A stretch of 8,580 bases of DNA, taken from Bacillota bacterium. Its GTDB lineage: Bacteria; Bacillota; Clostridia; Peptostreptococcales; Anaerovoracaceae. The stretch spans positions 1-8,580 of the forward strand of contig JAQXSU010000313.1 of assembly GCA_029219125.1 (NCBI GenBank). The letters run 5' to 3'. Position numbers and translations under genes: made by a program. Within the stretch, counting starts at the first letter, position 1, and each line of letters opens with the position of its first letter. Of the stretch, positions 4,278-8,580 are shown piece after piece. The notes under the pieces were generated by a model, which made no database searches, had not been told where the DNA came from, and saw nothing but the letters and a program-made list of their open reading frames with translations.

Positions 4278-7094
4278 ATGGCAACAGACAATAAAGAAAC
4301 GAAAATTGTAAAAGCCGCTCCAAAGAAGACGGAAAGCCAACAGGACGAACAACCAAGGGTGACTGTAAAGGCTGCAGTAAAGCCGCAGTCCAGACCACAG
4401 AAACAGACGAGAACCCCTGCGGCAGCAAGCGATCGTCCGACGCAGAAACCGCCGATGGGTAAACCTGTTGTGAATAGAGAACTGGAGGGACGGCCGAGAC
4501 CGCCGATGGGCAAGCCGGTCATTCCAAAGGATTTTGCTGAGAGAGATAAAAAGAAGGAAGAAGCCGCTGCTGCAGCAGTGCCTGCTGTGGAAAAACCTGC
4601 AGAAAAGGCCGCACCTGCCGCACCGGCACCGGAGAAAGCAGCAGCTCCAGCTGCAGAAAAACCGACTCCGGCCCCTGAAAAAGCAGCGCCGGCTGCAGAA
4701 AAGCCCGCCCCTGCAGCTGAAAAGCCAGTGGAAAAACCAGCCTCTGCAGCAGAAAAACCGGCAGCAGAAAACAGACCGCAGACCGGTGACCGTCCAGCCA
4801 AACCTGCTCGCCAGAGCGAAGGACGTGACAGCAGAGACAGCCGCGACGGCCGTTCGAACAGAGAGGACCGTCCATCCAGAGACGGACGTCCGGGAGACCG
4901 CGACAGCCGCGGACCGAGAAACGATCGCGACAGCCGCGGACCGAGAAATGACCGTGACGGCCGTGGTGACCGTCCGGCCAGAGATGGCCGCCCGTCCAGA
5001 GACGGACGCCCGGGAGACCGTGATAACCGCGGTCCGAGAAATGACCGTGACAGCCGCAGCGATCGTCCGCAGGGCGGAAACCGTCCGCAGAGCGGAGGCC
5101 GTCCTCGGCAGGAACGCCCGGCTGACAAGCCGAAGCTGGAAACCAAGCCGACCCAGCGGAAGCCGGAGAAGCTTGCACATCACGATAAGGAAAGAGATAA
5201 GTTCGCCAAGCTGGAAAACGGCGGCAAGAAAAATAAGCAGAAGATCCAGGAACGTTCCCTGGAAAAACAGGCTAAGCCAAAGAAGCACAATAAACCAAAG
5301 CCTGTTGTAGAAGAGGTAGAAGAAATGGAACCATTACCAGAGGGTACAACAGTCATCACCGTTCCAATCACCGTAGCAGGATTCTGCGAGCAGGTGGGTA
5401 TCTCCACCTCACAGGTGATTATGGCGCTGATGAAACTGGGTATCATGGCCAATATCAACCAGAATATTGATGAGGATACTGTAATGATTCTGGCAGATGA
5501 GCTGAAGATCAGCGTGGCTGTCGGCAAGGTGGAATCCGAAGAGGAAGAAGAAGGTCTGGAACTCTTCGAGGACAGTGAAGAGGATCTGAAACCGAGACCG
5601 CCGATTATCACTGTCATGGGACACGTAGACCATGGTAAGACTTCTCTGCTGGATGCCATCCGCAAGACCAACGTGACTTCCACAGAATCCGGCGGTATCA
5701 CCCAGCATATCGGTGCATCCGAAGTATCCATCAACGGTCAGAAGATCGTGTTCCTGGATACGCCGGGTCACGAAGCATTTACAGCCATGCGTGCCCGCGG
5801 TGCCCATGTAACGGATATTGCGGTACTGGTGGTTGCTGCTGACGACGGCGTTATGCCGCAGACGGTGGAATCTATCAGCCATGCCAAGGCTGCAGGCGTT
5901 CCGATCATCGTAGCAATCAATAAGATCGATAAGCCGGGTGCAAACCCTGACCGGGTAAAGCAGGAACTGACCGAGCATGGCATTCTGGTAGAAGACTGGG
6001 GCGGCGATGTGATTTCCGTACCGGTATCTGCCAAGACCGGAGAAGGCATCGTCAACCTGCTGGAAATGATTCTGCTGCAGGCTGAGGTTCTGGAACTGCG
6101 GGCCAACCCGAATCGTCTGGCTATGGGTTCTGTCATCGAAGCCAGACTGGATAAGAACAAGGGACCTGTTGCGACCCTGCTGGTGACCAACGGAACCTTA
6201 AAGAGCGGCATGAGCGTCGTAGCAGGTACCTGCTCCGGAAGAATCCGTCTCATGACCAACTACAAGGGCGATACCATCAAAAAGGCCGGCCCTGCCACTG
6301 CCGTTGAAATCCTCGGTCTGACCGACGTACCGGAAGCAGGCGACGAATTCAATGCAGTGAAGGAAGATAAACTGGCAAGAGAAATCGCCGAAAACAGAAA
6401 AGCGAAACTGAGAGAAGAAATTCTGGCCAGAAATGCAAGCACCACCCTGGAACAGCTCTTCAGCCAGATTCAGGAAGGTGAGACCAAGGACCTGAACCTG
6501 ATTATCAAGGGTGACGTGCAGGGTTCTGTGGGTGCCATCGTTGCTTCTCTGGAAAAATTAAAGAATGAAAACGTAAGGGTAAAGATCATCCATACCGGCG
6601 TGGGTACGGTAACCGAATCCGACGTTATGCTAGCCGGCACCACCGGTTCCATCATCATCGGTTTCAACGTTCGTCCGACCACTGCGGTGCAGACCTTTGC
6701 CGACCGGGAAAATATCCAGATCCGTCTTTACAGAGTTATCTACGACATCATCAACGATGTGGAAGATGCCATGAAGGGTATGCTGGATCCGGAATTCAAG
6801 GAAGAAGTGCTGGGTAAAGCAGAAGTCAGAACCACCTTCAAGGTGCCTGGCGTGGGAACCGTTGCAGGTACCTATGTACAGGAAGGAAAGATGCAGAGAA
6901 ATGCGGAAGTCCGTCTGGTGCGGGATGGCATCGTAATCCACGAAGGCAAGATTTCTTCCCTGAAGCGTTTCAAGGACGATGCGAAGGAAGTAAATCAGGG
7001 CTACGAATGTGGTCTTGGTATTGAAAACTACAATGATGTCAAGGAAGGCGACATCATCGAGTGCTTCCACATGGTTGAGATAGAACGCAAATAG
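4278..7094 (+). CDS. infB: Translation initiation factor IF-2
   Basis: A 938-aa IF-2, the GTPase that brings fMet-tRNA to the 30S subunit and promotes subunit joining. The N-terminal 350 residues are of low complexity: a twice-repeated PPMGKPV (about 57-90), an A/P/E/K-rich stretch (about 93-170), an R/D/G-rich stretch (about 178-281) and a Lys-rich stretch (about 282-343). The conserved part starts near 355 with the VPITVAGFCEQVG subdomain. GTPase motifs follow: G1 GHVDHGKT (448-455), G2 in GGITQHIGA, G3 DTPGH (494-498), G4 NKID (548-551) and G5 SAK (584-586). Domains II, III and the C-terminal fMet-tRNA-binding domain run to the end. AAGGAGGTG (4264-4272) overlaps the ylxQ stop and is the strongest ribosome binding site in the window. 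The protein is longer than B. subtilis IF-2 (about 716 aa), the excess being in the N-terminal tract. The last codons form one arm of a large inverted repeat. Confidence 0.97.
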   Translation: MATDNKETKIVKAAPKKTESQQDEQPRVTVKAAVKPQSRPQKQTRTPAAASDRPTQKPPMGKPVVNRELEGRPRPPMGKPVIPKDFAERDKKKEEAAAAAVPAVEKPAEKAAPAAPAPEKAAAPAAEKPTPAPEKAAPAAEKPAPAAEKPVEKPASAAEKPAAENRPQTGDRPAKPARQSEGRDSRDSRDGRSNREDRPSRDGRPGDRDSRGPRNDRDSRGPRNDRDGRGDRPARDGRPSRDGRPGDRDNRGPRNDRDSRSDRPQGGNRPQSGGRPRQERPADKPKLETKPTQRKPEKLAHHDKERDKFAKLENGGKKNKQKIQERSLEKQAKPKKHNKPKPVVEEVEEMEPLPEGTTVITVPITVAGFCEQVGISTSQVIMALMKLGIMANINQNIDEDTVMILADELKISVAVGKVESEEEEEGLELFEDSEEDLKPRPPIITVMGHVDHGKTSLLDAIRKTNVTSTESGGITQHIGASEVSINGQKIVFLDTPGHEAFTAMRARGAHVTDIAVLVVAADDGVMPQTVESISHAKAAGVPIIVAINKIDKPGANPDRVKQELTEHGILVEDWGGDVISVPVSAKTGEGIVNLLEMILLQAEVLELRANPNRLAMGSVIEARLDKNKGPVATLLVTNGTLKSGMSVVAGTCSGRIRLMTNYKGDTIKKAGPATAVEILGLTDVPEAGDEFNAVKEDKLAREIAENRKAKLREEILARNASTTLEQLFSQIQEGETKDLNLIIKGDVQGSVGAIVASLEKLKNENVRVKIIHTGVGTVTESDVMLAGTTGSIIIGFNVRPTTAVQTFADRENIQIRLYRVIYDIINDVEDAMKGMLDPEFKEEVLGKAEVRTTFKVPGVGTVAGTYVQEGKMQRNAEVRLVRDGIVIHEGKISSLKRFKDDAKEVNQGYECGLGIENYNDVKEGDIIECFHMVEIERK
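4875..5050 (+). repeat. DNA-level repeats in the R/D/G-rich tract of infB
   Basis: A 27-nt unit (encoding about DSRGPRNDR) occurs in tandem at 4901-4927 and 4928-4954, identical at 25 of 27 bases, and again at 5021-5047 with 4 differences from the second copy. A larger block of about 56 nt starting with tccagagacgga recurs with an offset of 120 nt (4875-4930 and 4995-5050). Most differences are silent third-base changes, so the array is old enough to have drifted while its protein composition was kept. Confidence 0.75.
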
Positions 7095-7157
7095 CGCGCG
7101 CTTGTCCTCGGTGCCTGCGGCACCTGCGAAATCGCACTCGCTATTTCGTTCTGTCTC
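7077..7157 (+). repeat. Long inverted repeat enclosing the infB stop codon
   Basis: Left arm 7077-7096 pairs with right arm 7139-7157: 11 bp (10 Watson-Crick plus one T-G at 7081/7153), a single bulged C at 7088, then 8 perfect bp. The infB TAG (7092-7094) lies inside the left arm. The 42-nt loop contains a perfect 6-bp hairpin GGTGCC-TGC-GGCACC (7110-7124) and a 4-bp hairpin TGCG-AAAT-CGCA (7125-7136), so the RNA could fold as a multi-branched element. No T-run follows, so it is not a classical intrinsic terminator. It is either a dispersed palindromic repeat or a processing/regulatory structure between infB and rbfA. Confidence 0.7.
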
Positions 7158-7164
7158 TGAAATA

Positions 7165-7179
7165 GCCGGCGGAGCCGGC
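7165..7179 (+). promoter_or_regulatory. GC-rich hairpin before rbfA
   Basis: GCCGGC, loop GGA, GCCGGC: a perfect 6-bp GC stem ending 6 nt before the rbfA ribosome binding region (AAAGGAAG, 7184-7191). No T-run follows. It could stabilise the 5' end of a processed rbfA-nrnA transcript or belong to the same repeat element as the inverted repeat just upstream. Confidence 0.5.
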
Positions 7180-7196
7180 ATGGAAAGGAAGAACCT

Positions 7197-7634
7197 ATGG
7201 GAAAAGGATACAGACAGGGCAGACTGGGTGAAGAGATTCGCCGGATCATCAGCGAAATGCTGATCCACGGCGTGAAGGATCCCCGCCTGTCCGGCATGAT
7301 CAGCCTGACCGGCGTAGAGGTCACCAGCGACGGCAGCTACGCCACCTGCTTCGTTTCCATTCTGGGGCTGAATCAGAACCAGGAGGAACGGCAGAAGGAA
7401 GCGGAAGATGTTCTGGCAGGCCTGAACAGTGCAAAGGGCCTGTTCAAGCGGGAGATCGGTCATCAGATCAAGCTGCGCCATGTTCCGGAACTGATTTTTA
7501 AAATCGATGAATCGCTGGAGTATGGCAGACATATTTCAGAGATCATCGGTACGCTGGGAATCGAGAATTACCAGAGCGATGAAGAAGTTGACAACGAAGT
7601 AACTGACGAAGAGAATACAGAAGATGAAAGATAA
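7197..7634 (+). CDS. rbfA: 30S ribosome-binding factor RbfA
   Basis: A 145-aa late-stage 30S assembly factor that binds near helix 1 of 16S rRNA and aids its maturation, notably in the cold. The single type II KH-like domain (about 1-118) shows the family signatures: GRLGEEIRRIISEML (about 8-22), KDPRLSGMISLTGVEVT (about 27-43), the SAKGLFKREIG helix (about 81-91) and PELIFKIDESLEYG (about 98-111). The C-terminal 20 or so residues are strongly acidic (Glu/Asp-rich) and exceed the usual family length (about 115-130 aa). The ATG at 7197 follows a moderate AAAGGAAG. Unlike its neighbours it is separated from the upstream gene by 102 nt of structured sequence. Its end overlaps nrnA by 11 nt. Confidence 0.94.
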   Translation: MGKGYRQGRLGEEIRRIISEMLIHGVKDPRLSGMISLTGVEVTSDGSYATCFVSILGLNQNQEERQKEAEDVLAGLNSAKGLFKREIGHQIKLRHVPELIFKIDESLEYGRHISEIIGTLGIENYQSDEEVDNEVTDEENTEDER

Positions 7635-8580
7635 CAACACATTTCGTGAAATCGGCGAAAAACTGCTGGCAGCAGATTCCGTGCTGGTGTATCCCCATGT
7701 AAATATGGATGGGGATGCGCTGGGTTCTGCTGTGGCCGTCTGCAGGACTCTGAGAAATCTGGGCAAGACCTGCTGGATTTTGATTGAAGATGAAATTCCG
7801 CGGAATCTGCGGTTCCTGGACCGGGGATACTGTACCAGTAATCAGGATATCATCAGCAGGCCGGATGTATCTCTGTGCCTGGACTGTGGTGATATCAGCC
7901 GCTTTCTGAAACGCAAGGAAAAGTTCCTGGAAGGAAAGCTAAACATCTGCATCGACCACCATCGGACCACGGTGCCGTTCTGTCAGTATAATTATGTGGA
8001 TCCTGATGCTGCGGCCACCGGCCAGCTGGTATATTATCTGCTGCGTGAGATGGGAACGGAAATTGACGGTGAAATTGCCGACGCAGTTTTCGCTGCCATC
8101 ACCACAGATACGGGAAATTTCCAATACTCCAACACCACGAAGGAATGCCATGAGATTACGGCAGACCTTTATGAAAAGGGCGTTAACGTACGCAGAGTCA
8201 GCCAGCAGGTCTATGAAAGCGTCCGGCTGGAGCGGGTCATGCTGCACGGTAAGGCGCTGAGCCAGCTGCAGATTTTCGCCGGCGGCCAGGCTGCCATGAC
8301 GGTGGTCACCCAGAGTATGCTGCGGGAGACCGGGGCCGGCATGGACGAGACGGAAGGTATCGTGGACAAGCTTCGCTCCATCGACGGAGTGGAAATTGCC
8401 ATTCTGGTAAAGGAAGATGCGGAAGAGAAGATCAAGCTAAGCCTCCGGGCAAAAAGCTGGGCTAATGTGGCTGAGATCGCAGAGCATCTGGGAGGCGGCG
8501 GACACACCAAAGCGGCCGGCGGCACGATGAAAATGACGTTGGCGGAAGCACTGCCTCTCATCAGACAGGAAGTGGAGAAA
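7624..8580 (+). CDS. nrnA: DHH/DHHA1 nanoRNase / pAp phosphatase NrnA, cut by the window edge
   Basis: A DHH-family phosphoesterase of the NrnA type, which degrades oligoribonucleotides of 2-5 nt to mononucleotides and dephosphorylates 3'-phosphoadenosine 5'-phosphate. 319 codons are visible with no stop; since NrnA proteins are about 310-330 aa, only a few residues are probably missing. Metal-binding motifs of the DHH domain are present: H25 and D29/D31 in HVNMDGDALGS, D87 in CLDCGD, and D111-H112-H113 in IDHHRTT. The C-terminal DHHA1 domain carries the substrate-binding GGGGHTKAAGG (290-300). The family more often has Pro where M28 stands (HxxPDGDA). The ATG at 7624 lies within the end of rbfA, with an 11-nt overlap and only weak Shine-Dalgarno complementarity, so translational coupling to rbfA is likely. 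In Clostridia this gene commonly sits between rbfA and truB; truB and ribF are therefore expected just beyond the edge (inference). Confidence 0.93.
   Translation, partial: MKDNNTFREIGEKLLAADSVLVYPHVNMDGDALGSAVAVCRTLRNLGKTCWILIEDEIPRNLRFLDRGYCTSNQDIISRPDVSLCLDCGDISRFLKRKEKFLEGKLNICIDHHRTTVPFCQYNYVDPDAAATGQLVYYLLREMGTEIDGEIADAVFAAITTDTGNFQYSNTTKECHEITADLYEKGVNVRRVSQQVYESVRLERVMLHGKALSQLQIFAGGQAAMTVVTQSMLRETGAGMDETEGIVDKLRSIDGVEIAILVKEDAEEKIKLSLRAKSWANVAEIAEHLGGGGHTKAAGGTMKMTLAEALPLIRQEVEK

Noticed and set aside
4865..5100. CRISPR-like array in the repetitive infB segment
   Set aside because: Repeats are in frame, contiguous or at a 120-nt offset, and encode a continuous protein tract; there are no regular unique spacers.
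4250..5310. Long open frames on both strands opposite or beside infB (for example 4250-5146 and 4275-5288 minus, 4534-5310 plus)
   Set aside because: They arise from the repetitive, stop-poor R/D/G- and A/P/K-rich coding sequence. The predicted products are low-complexity with no family resemblance, and infB is unambiguous here.
7077..7179. Intrinsic terminator after infB
   Set aside because: The stems are strong, but none is followed by a T-run on either strand, and the operon continues with rbfA and nrnA in the same direction.
6630..7532. 300-codon minus-strand frame covering the end of infB, the gap and most of rbfA
   Set aside because: It runs through two well-supported genes on the other strand and the palindromic gap; no domain or ribosome binding site supports it.

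Overview
This window looks like a piece of a low-to-mid-GC Firmicutes chromosome, most likely class Clostridia. The case rests on the gene order rimP-nusA-rnpM(ylxR)-ylxQ-infB-rbfA-nrnA, the strong AGGAGG ribosome binding sites, the short NusA without a C-terminal repeat extension, and a DppA-like M55 peptidase beside a membrane-anchored GH25 muramidase. I cannot fix the genus from sequence alone.

Layout. Bases 1-82 lie downstream of the first gene and hold only a short degenerate tandem repeat. Bases 83-877 (minus strand) encode a complete M55 D-aminopeptidase. A 137-bp divergent intergenic region (878-1014) carries a promoter for each direction. Bases 1015-1887 (plus strand) encode a GH25 muramidase with an N-terminal membrane anchor. 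Bases 1888-2028 form the promoter and leader of the large operon, with an extended -10 promoter and two perfect hairpins. From 2029 to the right edge everything is one plus-strand operon: rimP (2029-2514), nusA (2531-3676), rnpM/ylxR (3680-3958), ylxQ (3948-4265), infB (4278-7094), a structured 102-nt gap, rbfA (7197-7634) and nrnA (7624 to the edge, no stop reached). Apart from the infB-rbfA gap, junctions are 3-16 nt gaps or 11-nt overlaps.

How the genes work together. The operon joins 30S subunit assembly (RimP, RbfA), transcription elongation and antitermination (NusA), translation initiation (IF-2), two small RNA-binding proteins (RnpM, YlxQ) and a nanoRNase/pAp phosphatase (NrnA). This is the conserved Firmicutes 'nusA-infB' cluster. 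The M55 peptidase and the GH25 lysozyme are transcribed divergently; both families can act on peptidoglycan or its peptide products, so a cell-wall remodelling or recycling pair is plausible but unproven.

I see no mobile element, CRISPR array, tRNA, rRNA or defence system. The genes are ordinary. The points worth a second look are non-coding or compositional: a 19-bp inverted repeat that encloses the infB stop codon and has a competing third copy just downstream; the double-hairpin rimP leader; a GH25 gene whose promoter places the transcription start at the ATG; and the long R/D/G-rich repeat tract in IF-2.
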